DNA of 64,000 bases from Emticicia sp. C21 (GTDB taxonomy: Bacteria > Bacteroidota > Bacteroidia > Cytophagales > Spirosomataceae): assembly GCF_003418935.1 (NCBI RefSeq), contig NZ_QVMT01000005.1, forward strand, positions 372,279-436,278, read 5' to 3'. Of the stretch, positions 18,397-27,309 are shown piece by piece. Positions within the stretch are counted from its first letter, which is position 1, and every line of letters starts with the position of its first letter. Position numbers and translations under genes: made by a program. The notes under the pieces were generated by a model. The model worked only from the letters and a program-made list of their open reading frames with translations. It was not told the origin of the DNA and did no database searches.

Positions 18397-20418
18397 ATGA
18401 AATCAAAATATCTTTCTATCATACTACTTTGGGTAGGGTTTAGTGAGGCTTTTGCTCAAAAAGCTAAGCAGGCAGATTTAGGTTATCGCTCAGCTAAAAT
18501 TCTGAAAGTTGGAGGTTTAGATTTTAAAGACCTGAACAAAAACGGTAAACTTGATAAATACGAAGACTGGCGGCTGCCGAATGAAGAAAGAATAAAAGAC
18601 CTGATTTCTCAGATGACACTTGAGGAAAAGATAGGTTTTATGATTATCAGCACTACGCGTCTGGCAGGAGATAATTCATTTCAGGCCGGTGCTGCCAGAG
18701 CCGAGATTAGCAGTGGATTTAATGAAGAAGATTTGATGCAACCCATCAATATGTTTACCCGGAAACCACTACCTGTACCGATGATGTCGGCTGCAGGTAC
18801 AACCAAGGGCATAACGAATTTTCATCTTCGTCATTTTATTCTGAGAGCCAATACAAACGCCAGAACAATGGCCGAATGGTCAAATAATTTGCAGGCATTA
18901 TGTGAAAACTCACGTTTGGGAATCCCCGCTATTGTGGCTTCAAATCCGCGTAATCACATAACAGTTGATGCAGCAATAGGATTAAGTGTTGGCACGACAG
19001 CGTTTTCAAGATGGCCCGGCGAATTAGGCATGGCCGCCATGAGAGACTTGAAACTGACGCGTGAGTTTGCCGAAATAGCAGCCAAAGAATGGTCGTCGGT
19101 AGGTTTAAGAAAAGGCTATATGTATATGGCCGACTTAGCCACTGAACCCCGCTGGCAGCGTATTGAGGGTACTTTTGGTGAAGATGCTGATCTGGCCTCA
19201 AATATGATTCGTGAAATTGTTTTAGGTTTTCAAGGTACTAAACTGAATAAAAATTCGGTAGCGATGACTACCAAGCATTTTCCGGGTGGTGGCCCACAGG
19301 TTGGCGGACAGGATTCGCACTTTGATTGGGGCAAATATGCACATTATCCGGGTGGCATGTTTGATTATCATGTAAAACCCTTTATTGCAGCTATTAAGGC
19401 AGGTACGTCGGCCATTATGCCTTATTATTCGGCTCCGAAAGATAAGAATATGGAAGAGGTTGGGTTTTCTTATAACAAGGCAATCATTCAGGACTTGTTA
19501 CGCAAGAAATTAGGATTTAAGGGGATTATCAACTCAGATACCGGCCCGATTGACATGATGCCCTGGGGTGTTGAAAAGCTGACTATTGTGCAACGTTATC
19601 AGAAAGCGCTTGACGCAGGTGTTGATATTTTCTCAGGTGGCGCAGACCCGGCTCTTTTACTTGAAACTGTTAAAACTGGATTGGTTTCAGAAGCAAGAAT
19701 TAATGAGTCTGTGACGCGCCTGTTAAGAGAGAAATTTGAATTAGGCTTATTCGAAAATCCATTTGTGGATGCAGAAATAGCTGTAAAAACGGTTGGTAAT
19801 GCAGAGTTTCAGAAAAAAGCCGATGTAGCCTTTCGTAAATCAATCGTTTTGTTGAGAAACGAAGGGCAACTATTGCCACTCAAGCAAAAGAAGAAAGTAT
19901 ACTTTGAAACCTACTACGAAAGAGGAGGACCTCCTGGGGGTCAGGCGCCAAACCCGGTTTCTGTAAATATTCCAAAAGAAAATAAATGGAATATTGAATT
20001 TGTATCAAGCAAAGAAGAGGCAGATGTCATTCTGGTATGGCTTATTCCTACAGGAGGTGGTCTATTCAGCTCGCAAGGGAAGCCTATAGATTTGAGTTTG
20101 TCGAAGAATAAAATCAACGTATCTCATATCAATGAATTAGTCAATGCTAAACCAACGATTGTAGTGGTTAATTATACTAATCCCTGGGTAATTGATGAAA
20201 TTGATAAGGGTAGTGCAAAAACGATTTTAGCTACTTTTGGTACAACGCAAGATGCCCTTTTAGATATAGTAACCGGCAAATTTAACCCTACTGGAAAAAT
20301 GCCTTTTAGCACGCCTGTTTCTCAGAAAGCAGCAGAGGAAAACAAATCAGATGTGCCGGGATTTATGGAAGCTAATTATGCTTTGTTCAAATTTGGTGAT
20401 GGCCTGAATTATAAGTAA
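18397..20418 (+). CDS. Glycoside hydrolase family 3 protein
   Basis: A 673-residue exported GH3 enzyme with a signal peptide ending SEAFAQ. The N-terminal TIM barrel carries the TKHFPGGGPQ block. The expected nucleophile Asp lies in GIINSDTGPID, where most relatives have SDW. A second alpha/beta domain follows (RKSIVLLRNEGQLLPL). The family comprises beta-glucosidases, xylosidases and related enzymes, so the exact substrate is open. It sits 22 bp after the DUF1080 gene and 69 bp before the oxidoreductase, consistent with one catabolic operon. Confidence 0.85.
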   Translation: MKSKYLSIILLWVGFSEAFAQKAKQADLGYRSAKILKVGGLDFKDLNKNGKLDKYEDWRLPNEERIKDLISQMTLEEKIGFMIISTTRLAGDNSFQAGAARAEISSGFNEEDLMQPINMFTRKPLPVPMMSAAGTTKGITNFHLRHFILRANTNARTMAEWSNNLQALCENSRLGIPAIVASNPRNHITVDAAIGLSVGTTAFSRWPGELGMAAMRDLKLTREFAEIAAKEWSSVGLRKGYMYMADLATEPRWQRIEGTFGEDADLASNMIREIVLGFQGTKLNKNSVAMTTKHFPGGGPQVGGQDSHFDWGKYAHYPGGMFDYHVKPFIAAIKAGTSAIMPYYSAPKDKNMEEVGFSYNKAIIQDLLRKKLGFKGIINSDTGPIDMMPWGVEKLTIVQRYQKALDAGVDIFSGGADPALLLETVKTGLVSEARINESVTRLLREKFELGLFENPFVDAEIAVKTVGNAEFQKKADVAFRKSIVLLRNEGQLLPLKQKKKVYFETYYERGGPPGGQAPNPVSVNIPKENKWNIEFVSSKEEADVILVWLIPTGGGLFSSQGKPIDLSLSKNKINVSHINELVNAKPTIVVVNYTNPWVIDEIDKGSAKTILATFGTTQDALLDIVTGKFNPTGKMPFSTPVSQKAAEENKSDVPGFMEANYALFKFGDGLNYK

Positions 20419-20487
20419 TTTGGTAGTATAAGTAATTGATGAATTTAAATAAACACTCGAGTAAGTAATATTCAATCCAATAAAACT

Positions 20488-21822
20488 ATGACAACCCGCA
20501 GAGATTTTATTATCAAATCAGTTCTGGCTACTGCAGCTACTGGTTTTTCGGCAAAAAGTTATGGCAAAATCATCGGCGCAAACGACCGTGTACGTGTGGG
20601 CTGTGTTGGTTTCTCTGACCGCCACCGTGCTTCTCACGTAGGCCCGTTCAAAGCCATGCAAAAAGAGATGAACTTCGAAATGGTTGCTCTTTCTGATTTA
20701 TGGAATCGCCGTCGTGAAGAAGGAAAAGCTTTTTTAGATAAACAATTAGGAAGTGATGTTAAGGTTTTCCGTAATAACGAAGAGCTTTATTCATCTAAAA
20801 TGGTAGATGCAGTATTTATTTCAACTGCTGATTTCCAACATGCATTACATACCATTGAAGCTGTAAAAGCCGGTTGCGATACTTATACTGAGAAACCATT
20901 GGCTGAAACCATGGAAGATAACCGCGCGGTATTGAAAGCTGTAAAGGCATCAGGTAAAATTGTTCAGATTGGTTCGCAACGCAGAAGTGGTGAAAACTAT
21001 TTTGCTGCTGAAGACTTCATTAAATCAGGCAAATTCGGCCCGATTGTGATGGTTGAATTGATGTGGAACGTAAACCAACCGGGACGTTGGAGAAGACCAG
21101 AATTAACTAAAGATCTGAAGGAATCTGATGTTGACTGGAAACGTTATCTGATGAACCGTCCGATGGTTCCGTTTGACCCACGTAAATATCTTGAGTACCG
21201 TTTATTCTGGCCTTATTCGTCGGGTATTCCTGGCCAATGGATGAGCCACCAGATTGATACTGTACACTGGTTCTCTGGTTTGCCACACCCACGCTCGGTA
21301 GTTGCCAATGGTGGTATCTATCAGTGGAAAGATGGCAGAACCAATGCTGATACTTTAACTGTAGTATTTGATTACGGCCCATTGAATGATAAATCAACTG
21401 GCTTCCAGGTACAATTTACTTCTCGTTTCTCTAACGCAGCAGGTGATACTAAAGAGTTGTACTACTCAAACGGTGGTATGATTAACCTGGATACTAACGA
21501 AATCTCTGCAACAGGTGGTTTACGCGAGCGCGAAGCAAAAGCTATGGGCTTACAACCAAACTTGTTGCCAACTGTGAAACTGGAAGGTGCAAAAGTAGAA
21601 GCAGGAGCTAATACAGGTGGAGACCCACTGACATTTGCCCATATCAGAAACTGGATGGAGTGCGTACGTAGCCGTAAAACTCCTCATGCGCCAATTGAAG
21701 CAGGTTATTCGCACTCAATTGCCACTATCATGTCGAACGCTGCTTACCGTACAGGTTTGAAAGTTACTTTCGATGAGAAAACACAAGAGGTATTAGCGGG
21801 TGGAAAACCGTTTAAGTACTAA
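20488..21822 (+). CDS. Exported Gfo/Idh/MocA-family oxidoreductase
   Basis: A 444-residue NAD(P)-dependent sugar oxidoreductase. It has a Tat-type signal (TTRRDFIIKSVLATAATGFS), a Rossmann domain with RVRVGCVGFSDRH, and the family catalytic EKPLAET motif with its lysine. A His/Asp pair follows in MSHQIDTVHWF. Tat export fits a protein that folds with its cofactor before crossing the membrane. Such enzymes oxidise the C3 hydroxyl of glucosides, which would make the substrate for the DUF1080 protein of this locus. A terminator follows 20 bp later. Confidence 0.85.
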   Translation: MTTRRDFIIKSVLATAATGFSAKSYGKIIGANDRVRVGCVGFSDRHRASHVGPFKAMQKEMNFEMVALSDLWNRRREEGKAFLDKQLGSDVKVFRNNEELYSSKMVDAVFISTADFQHALHTIEAVKAGCDTYTEKPLAETMEDNRAVLKAVKASGKIVQIGSQRRSGENYFAAEDFIKSGKFGPIVMVELMWNVNQPGRWRRPELTKDLKESDVDWKRYLMNRPMVPFDPRKYLEYRLFWPYSSGIPGQWMSHQIDTVHWFSGLPHPRSVVANGGIYQWKDGRTNADTLTVVFDYGPLNDKSTGFQVQFTSRFSNAAGDTKELYYSNGGMINLDTNEISATGGLREREAKAMGLQPNLLPTVKLEGAKVEAGANTGGDPLTFAHIRNWMECVRSRKTPHAPIEAGYSHSIATIMSNAAYRTGLKVTFDEKTQEVLAGGKPFKY

Positions 21823-21841
21823 GAATTTGTATTGATAAATT

Positions 21842-21877
21842 AAAAGGTCTGGAAGATGGTTCTTTCAGACCTTTTTT
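21842..21877 (+). terminator. Terminator of the sugar-utilisation locus
   Basis: AAAAGGTCTG pairs with CAGACCTTTT, extended by GGAAGA/TCTTTC pairing, and is followed by a run of T. It closes the rightward gene series. Confidence 0.85.
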
Positions 21878-21915
21878 GGTTTTCTATATTTCAATCATTA
21901 TTTTTTTGCCTTTTT

Positions 21916-21943
21916 GTAGAGACGTACTGCAATACGTCTCTAC
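21916..21943. repeat. REP-like palindrome GTAGAGACGTA...TACGTCTCTAC
   Basis: Two perfect 11-bp arms (21916-21926 and 21933-21943) surround CTGCAA. The core GTAGAGACGT resembles dispersed palindromes that I recall from Bacteroidota and cyanobacterial intergenic DNA. It lies between two convergent genes, a usual place for REP-type repeats. Confidence 0.6.
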
Positions 21944-21953
21944 GAAAGGTAAA

Positions 21954-23504
21954 CTATTGCACTCTCAACTCCCGCTTCAAAATCTTTCCTGATGCCCCCA
22001 TAGGCAGGCTACTCATAAATTCTATTACGCGCGGATATTTATAAGAAGCTATCTGCTCTTTTGTCCAGTTAATAAGATCTTTATCGGTAATTTCGGCATT
22101 GGGTTTCAAAACTACGCAGGCTTTTATTTCTTCCCCATATTCCTGACAAGGCACGCCAATTACGGCTACCATTGAAACGGCAGGATGTTGCATCATCAAT
22201 TCTTCAATTTCGCGTGGATAGACATTATAGCCGCCGCGGATAATCATATCTTTGGTTCGATCAACAATGAAGTAGAATCCATCATCATCTCTGATGCCTA
22301 TATCACCTGAGTGCATCCAGCCATTAATAATGCTTTCGGCAGTGGCTTCCGGGCGTTTGTAGTATCCTTTCATGACGTTGTGCCCTCTGTAACAGATTTC
22401 TCCCTTTTCGTTATTGCCTAATTGATTGCCGTTTTCGTCCATGATACATATTTCTACACCCCAAACCGGAATGCCTACTGAACCTGGTTTGCGGAGCTGG
22501 CCTTTGTGATTAAATGATACTACCGGAGAGCCTTCTGACATACCATATCCTTCCAGAATTTCTACCTCAAATTTCTTCTCAAAATCGTGCAAAACCTGTA
22601 CTGGTAAGGCTGCTCCTCCAGACATACAGAGCTTGAGGTTATTCTTAATGGCTATCATATCGAACTTATGGGTATCGGGGTAATTTAATAATCCCCAGTA
22701 CATAGTTGGTACGCCTGCAAAATGGGTGATTTTTTCGTTTTGCATGAGGGTAAGCACCATTTCTGCATCGAAGCGTGGGACTAGTACAGAAGTTGCGCCT
22801 CTATATATGCTTGCCAGCATGCAGACCGTTTGTCCGAAAATATGGAATAGAGGTAGCACCAGCATGGATTTATCATCCGGGCCTAAATCCTGTAGGTCTT
22901 TGCTCAAGCAAGCATTCAGGAATAGATTAGAGTGTGTTAATTCTGCGCCTTTTGGCCGACCTGTAGTGCCGGAAGTATAGATAATAACTGCTGTATCGTC
23001 AGGAGAGGTGAAATGGCTTTGAAATACAGGAGATTGCCCTGCCATGAGCATGCCCAGGGTTTTAGTGCCTTCTATGGGAGAGGCATCTGTAAAAGCCGGG
23101 GTTATCAGAAAGAAATCTTTGCAGGTATCTGTTAGTTCGAAACCTGCGTGACCTTCTTGTCCCATCGGCATTTCGGGAGTGCCAACGAAGCAGAAATAAG
23201 CCTTGGCATCTGAATCCTGCAAGTGGAAAGCTATTTCGTGGCGTTTCAATAATACGCTTAAGGGAACTACCGTAGCACCTGTTTTCAGAATCCCGAAGTA
23301 AATCATCGGGAAATAAGGGAGATTAGGACAGGTAAGGGCGACTTTATCGCCGTGACTAATACCTAAAGACTTCAAACCATTGGCAATCTGGCTGGCAATG
23401 GCATCTAATTGTCCGAATTTAATTCTTTTATCAGCAAAAACAAGGGCTTCTTTGGCAGGTGAATTGCGAGCATGGTGCTCCAGAATGGTTGACAGGTTAA
23501 ACAT
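21954..23504 (-). CDS. Long-chain fatty acid-CoA ligase / AMP-dependent synthetase
   Basis: A 516-residue adenylate-forming enzyme. The AMP-binding P-loop IIYTSGTTGRPKGAELTH, the ANL core GYGMSEGSPVV, the hinge DRTKDMIIRGGYNVYP and the catalytic lysine region GASGKILKRELR at the C-terminus are all present. It activates a carboxylate as acyl-AMP and transfers it to CoA. A long-chain fatty acid is most likely, but substrate is not fixed by the motifs. It stands alone, convergent with the sugar locus. Confidence 0.85.
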   Translation of the reverse strand: MFNLSTILEHHARNSPAKEALVFADKRIKFGQLDAIASQIANGLKSLGISHGDKVALTCPNLPYFPMIYFGILKTGATVVPLSVLLKRHEIAFHLQDSDAKAYFCFVGTPEMPMGQEGHAGFELTDTCKDFFLITPAFTDASPIEGTKTLGMLMAGQSPVFQSHFTSPDDTAVIIYTSGTTGRPKGAELTHSNLFLNACLSKDLQDLGPDDKSMLVLPLFHIFGQTVCMLASIYRGATSVLVPRFDAEMVLTLMQNEKITHFAGVPTMYWGLLNYPDTHKFDMIAIKNNLKLCMSGGAALPVQVLHDFEKKFEVEILEGYGMSEGSPVVSFNHKGQLRKPGSVGIPVWGVEICIMDENGNQLGNNEKGEICYRGHNVMKGYYKRPEATAESIINGWMHSGDIGIRDDDGFYFIVDRTKDMIIRGGYNVYPREIEELMMQHPAVSMVAVIGVPCQEYGEEIKACVVLKPNAEITDKDLINWTKEQIASYKYPRVIEFMSSLPMGASGKILKRELRVQ

Positions 23505-23730
23505 TTTTAACAGGCGTTTTTTGTTTGTGCAATTTAAAGATTAAGTTGTACTATTAAAAGGCATTTTTTGAGTAAATCGGGTAATATGGAAGAAACCTTT
23601 TTTTTCCTGAAAATGGGGTAGTTTACAAGGTTTTTAGATACTAACACTAAAAAACTAGCCAAAAAGCACACTGCAACGGAAGATAAATCTTAACTTCGCA
23701 CCAGAAACCTAATATCAGAGACAAAAAGCA

Positions 23731-24576
23731 ATGAAACATTTAAACCTGAAGCTATTGATAGCTTATACCTTTATATCTATTTCTGGTTTTGCTCAAATCA
23801 ATACGCCTGCGGCAAGCCCATCAGCCACTATTTCGCAAGGGATTGGTTTGACTAAAATTACGATTGATTATAGCCGTCCGTCAGTAAAAGGACGTAAAAT
23901 ATTTGGTGATTTAGTGCCTTTTGGCAAAATCTGGAGAACAGGCGCAAACAAAATTACCTCAATTAAGTTTGATGATGATGTAGTAGTAAACGGAACGCCT
24001 GTAAAAGCAGGCAGCTATGGCCTTTATACAATCCCGACAGCCACAGAGTGGACAGTTATTCTGAACACAGACGATAAGCAATGGGGTTCGTACGGATACG
24101 ATGATAAGAAAGATGTCTATCGTTTCAAAGTGAAACCAGCGAAAAGCAAAAGCTTTGTAGAACAAATGGCTATTGACATTGAGGGAATCAACCCAACTAC
24201 CTCAGATATTGCTATTAAATGGGAAAACACAGAAGCAAAGTTCAGAGTAGAACAACCGGTTGATGCGAAAATCATGGCGGAGATTGAAGAGAAGACATCT
24301 AAAGCTGATGCGACTATTGATACTTATTTCTCAGCCGCTGATTATTATTACCAAAAAGGTATTCATTTAGATAAAGCTTTGGTTTGGGCTAATAAAGTGA
24401 TTGAGCAAAACAAAGAATACTGGGCGTATCAGTTGGTGGCCCGTGTAGCAGCTAAACAAGGAAATTGTGCAGTAGCCTTACCAAACGCTGAAAAATCGAT
24501 GGAATTAGCGAAGAAAGCAGGCGATGATGCTTATATCAAGCTCAATCAGAGTGTTTTTGCGCAGTGTAAGAAATAA
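23731..24576 (+). CDS. DUF2911-domain secreted protein
   Basis: 281 residues with a signal peptide ending SGFAQ. Residues about 25-170 match the DUF2911 domain, with its typical ITIDYSRPSVKGRKIFGDLVPFGKIWRTGANK and later AGSYGLYTIP segments. The C-terminal third is alpha-helical (ADYYYQKGIHLDKALVWANKVIEQ), like a short tetratricopeptide repeat. The biochemical role of this domain is unknown to me. A terminator stands 20 bp downstream, ahead of prfA. Confidence 0.8.
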   Translation: MKHLNLKLLIAYTFISISGFAQINTPAASPSATISQGIGLTKITIDYSRPSVKGRKIFGDLVPFGKIWRTGANKITSIKFDDDVVVNGTPVKAGSYGLYTIPTATEWTVILNTDDKQWGSYGYDDKKDVYRFKVKPAKSKSFVEQMAIDIEGINPTTSDIAIKWENTEAKFRVEQPVDAKIMAEIEEKTSKADATIDTYFSAADYYYQKGIHLDKALVWANKVIEQNKEYWAYQLVARVAAKQGNCAVALPNAEKSMELAKKAGDDAYIKLNQSVFAQCKK

Positions 24577-24595
24577 ACAAGCCAATCCGGCAATT

Positions 24596-24633
24596 CTCCC
24601 AAGCTGTTTTTCGTAATAGGCTTGGGAGTTTTT
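24596..24633 (+). terminator. Terminator between the DUF2911 gene and prfA
   Basis: CTCCCAAGC (24596-24604) pairs with GCTTGGGAG (24620-24628) and is followed by TTTTT. It ends 16 bp before the chosen prfA start. Confidence 0.85.
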
Positions 24634-24648
24634 ACTTATTTAAAATGT

Positions 24649-25725
24649 ATGTTAGAGCAGTTAGAAGCCATCAGAGAAAGATTTGAGGAGGTATCTCAAC
24701 AGATTACGATGCCGGAAGTGGTATCGGACATGGCGAAATTCAAGCGATTAAGCAAAGAGTATAAGGACCTTGAAAAGATTGTCAATCAGCTCAATGCCTA
24801 TAAGAATATCCTGTCGAATTTAGAGGGGGCTAAGGATATTATTGCCAATGAAAAAGATGAGGAAATGCGTGAGATGGCAAAAGAAGAATTGGATATTCTG
24901 ACACCTCAAAAAGAAGAAGCAGAGGCTATTCTGAAAGAGATGTTGATACCGAAAGACCCAAATGACAGTAAAAACGTGATTCTGGAGATTAGGGCAGGAA
25001 CAGGTGGCGACGAAGCTTCTATTTTTGCAGGAGACTTATTCAGAATGTACCAACGCTATATTGAACGTCAAGAGGGCTGGACAATGACCCTTTTAGACCA
25101 TAATGAGGGAACCTCTGGTGGATATAAGGAAATTATTGTGCAGGTTGAGGGTGAAGATGTGTATGGCAAGCTGAAATTTGAATCAGGTGTGCATCGGGTA
25201 CAACGTGTACCGGCTACTGAATCTCAAGGACGTGTACATACTTCTGCGGCATCAGTAGCCGCTATGCCAGAGGCCGATGAAGTAGATGTGCAAATAAATA
25301 TGAATGATATCAGAGTAGATACGTTCAACTCTTCAGGTGCGGGTGGACAATCGGTTAATACCACTTATTCAGCTGTTCGTTTGACACATATGCCTTCCGG
25401 GTTGGTAGTTTCCTGTCAGGATGAGCGTTCACAGATTAAAAACAAGGAGAAAGCTCTTTCTGTATTGCGTTCAAGATTGTATGATATAGAAATGGCTAAG
25501 CACAATGCTATGATTGCCGATGCCCGTAAAACATTGGTTGGTAGTGGTGACCGCTCAGATAAGATACGTACGTATAACTATCCGCAAAGCCGTGTAACTG
25601 ACCATCGTATTGGCCTGACAGTTTATAACCTCCCAAGCGTAATGGATGGTGCGATAGATGATTTCATTGAACAACTCCGTATTGCTGATAATGCTGAGAA
25701 GATGAAGGAGGGCTTAGGCGCATAA
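24649..25725 (+). CDS. prfA: Peptide chain release factor 1
   Basis: A 358-residue class I release factor that frees the finished chain at UAA and UAG. The catalytic GGQ lies in [18 protein letters not shown], and the RF1 type is shown by [14 protein letters not shown], which contains the PxT stop-codon tripeptide. I chose ATG at 24649 ([14 protein letters not shown]), which matches the usual start. The frame stays open upstream to 24622, but that segment is part of the preceding terminator. Confidence 0.95.
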   Translation: MLEQLEAIRERFEEVSQQITMPEVVSDMAKFKRLSKEYKDLEKIVNQLNAYKNILSNLEGAKDIIANEKDEEMREMAKEELDILTPQKEEAEAILKEMLIPKDPNDSKNVILEIRAGTGGDEASIFAGDLFRMYQRYIERQEGWTMTLLDHNEGTSGGYKEIIVQVEGEDVYGKLKFESGVHRVQRVPATESQGRVHTSAASVAAMPEADEVDVQINMNDIRVDTFNSSGAGGQSVNTTYSAVRLTHMPSGLVVSCQDERSQIKNKEKALSVLRSRLYDIEMAKHNAMIADARKTLVGSGDRSDKIRTYNYPQSRVTDHRIGLTVYNLPSVMDGAIDDFIEQLRIADNAEKMKEGLGA

Positions 25726-25738
25726 TATCTGGGAGAAG

Positions 25739-25838
25739 GGAAAACGGAGAAAGGAACAAGGAAAATGTAGATATAGCTGATTTCCTTTCTTCTTTCCCTT
25801 TCCTCCAGCTTCCAAATGTTTTCCTTTCTCCGTTTTCC
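25739..25838. repeat. Inverted repeat between prfA and rdgB
   Basis: GGAAAACGGAGAAAGGAA (25739-25756) is repeated in exact inverted orientation at 25821-25838. The 64-bp interior is purine/pyrimidine biased and partly self-complementary (AAGGAA, TTCCTTTC). It may be an extended stem that terminates prfA, or a dispersed element. Confidence 0.6.
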
Positions 25839-25874
25839 TTTTTCCAAACAAACATTTAATCCTCCCCAACAATT

Positions 25875-26459
25875 ATGGTCTTATGCCTCGCCACTAATAA
25901 TCAACACAAAGTAGAAGAATTGCAAGCATTGTTAGGTAGCAAATATCAATTGAAAACATTGGCTGATATTGGCTGTTATGATGAAATTCCTGAGACTGAA
26001 AATACGTTTCAGGGTAATTCACGTCAGAAAGCCTTGTTTGTTAGAGAAAGATTTGGGGTGAATTGTATTGCGGACGATTCAGGTTTAGAAGTAGATGCCC
26101 TGAATGGTGAACCAGGTGTTTTTTCTGCCCGCTATGCAGGGGAGCATGGCAATCATGGGAAGAATATGGAATTGCTGCTTAAAAACCTGGGAAATAATCA
26201 AGATCGAGGTGCACAATTCAGATGCGTGATTACTTTGATTCTAGGAGATGATATTCACCAGTTTGATGGTATTATCAGAGGAACTATTACACAAGAAAAG
26301 CGAGGTGCACAGGGCTTTGGATACGACCCGCTTTTTGTTCCTGACGGATATGACCGAACTTTTGCTGAAATGAGTATCGAAGAAAAGAATCCTATCAGCC
26401 ACCGTGGCTTGGCTGTAGCGCAGCTAATTGATTTTCTGGATAGACTGCCTCAAAAATAA
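25875..26459 (+). CDS. rdgB: RdgB/HAM1-family non-canonical purine NTP pyrophosphatase
   Basis: A 194-residue pyrophosphatase that hydrolyses dITP and XTP and so keeps them out of DNA. It shows the family start LCLATNNQHKVEELQALLG, the metal site ADDSGLEVDALNGEPGVFSARYAG, and the C-terminal FGYDPLFVPDGYDRTFAEM and SHRGLA blocks. Length is normal. It ends next to the convergent C1q gene with no spacer, so a shared terminator must lie within coding sequence or be absent. Confidence 0.95.
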   Translation: MVLCLATNNQHKVEELQALLGSKYQLKTLADIGCYDEIPETENTFQGNSRQKALFVRERFGVNCIADDSGLEVDALNGEPGVFSARYAGEHGNHGKNMELLLKNLGNNQDRGAQFRCVITLILGDDIHQFDGIIRGTITQEKRGAQGFGYDPLFVPDGYDRTFAEMSIEEKNPISHRGLAVAQLIDFLDRLPQK

Positions 26460-27278
26460 TTATTGTCTTGTCAGCAAGTGTCCTGAAAAATACATATAGT
26501 TGCCAGTACTTCCAAAAAGACCTGTATTAGTAAGGGCCTGCTCGGAGGTGCTGCTCTGAAATACTTTTAATTTGACAACGTCATTAGTAAATAATTTTAT
26601 ATCTAAGGATAAATGCTGCGAAAAGGCATTCTGCTGCCCGGCCTGATATTCTCCATATACTGCTTCATCATTTTTAAACAAGCTTAATCTCCCATAACCA
26701 TTAGCAGGTGAAAAGCCAGTCCAGGTGATGGTAGCATCGAGATGATAAATACCACTTACTGGAGCTGTGAAAGAGGTATTTGAGAAATTATTATTCAAAT
26801 CATAGGTTTCAGTGCTAAACGGAATAGTAATCTCGGCGCTTTGCCCTACAGTTAAGTTAGACTCACCGCCATAGGTAGCCGAGAAAGCCACAGCACCTTG
26901 CCAGGTAGCATTTCCACTGGCATCAGAGGTGAGTACTTTACCCATTCCTTCACCGACTCCGGTCATTTGCAAACCGCCATTTGTTTTTAAGGCTTTTCCC
27001 TGCCCTGTATTATTGATTGAAAGCAAATAATTAGGGTTTGAACCTGTAGCCGTATAAGGCAAAGTCAATTCTAATCCTGACAAATCTATCCAGCTACTAC
27101 CATTACAATAAAACATTTTATTACTGGTAGTATTAAAAATCTGTTTTCCTTTGGCAGCCACATTACAGGTAGGATTCGCTGTAACTTTTGGAATGCTGAT
27201 TGCATAAGGTTCTAAGAGAGTAGCTTGCGAAAAAGCAGCTATGGAAACAAATTGTAATAAAATGAATAGCTTTTTCAT
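26460..27278 (-). CDS. Secreted C1q-like domain protein
   Basis: A 272-residue protein with a signal peptide ending AAFSQ. The C-terminal region, residues about 125-270, fits a C1q/TNF jelly roll: VAFSATYGG at its start, FTAPVSGIYHLDATITW in the middle and YMYFSGHLL at the end. The N-terminal part has the KGKQIFNTTSNKMFYCNGSSWIDL segment common in Bacteroidota secreted fibre proteins. C1q domains form trimers, matching the trimeric fibres encoded just upstream. It lies 31 bp after the previous gene of the leftward operon. Confidence 0.75.
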   Translation of the reverse strand: MKKLFILLQFVSIAAFSQATLLEPYAISIPKVTANPTCNVAAKGKQIFNTTSNKMFYCNGSSWIDLSGLELTLPYTATGSNPNYLLSINNTGQGKALKTNGGLQMTGVGEGMGKVLTSDASGNATWQGAVAFSATYGGESNLTVGQSAEITIPFSTETYDLNNNFSNTSFTAPVSGIYHLDATITWTGFSPANGYGRLSLFKNDEAVYGEYQAGQQNAFSQHLSLDIKLFTNDVVKLKVFQSSTSEQALTNTGLFGSTGNYMYFSGHLLTRQ

Positions 27279-27309
27279 AATTATAGCTGGTTAAAATTAT
27301 TGCTAATCC

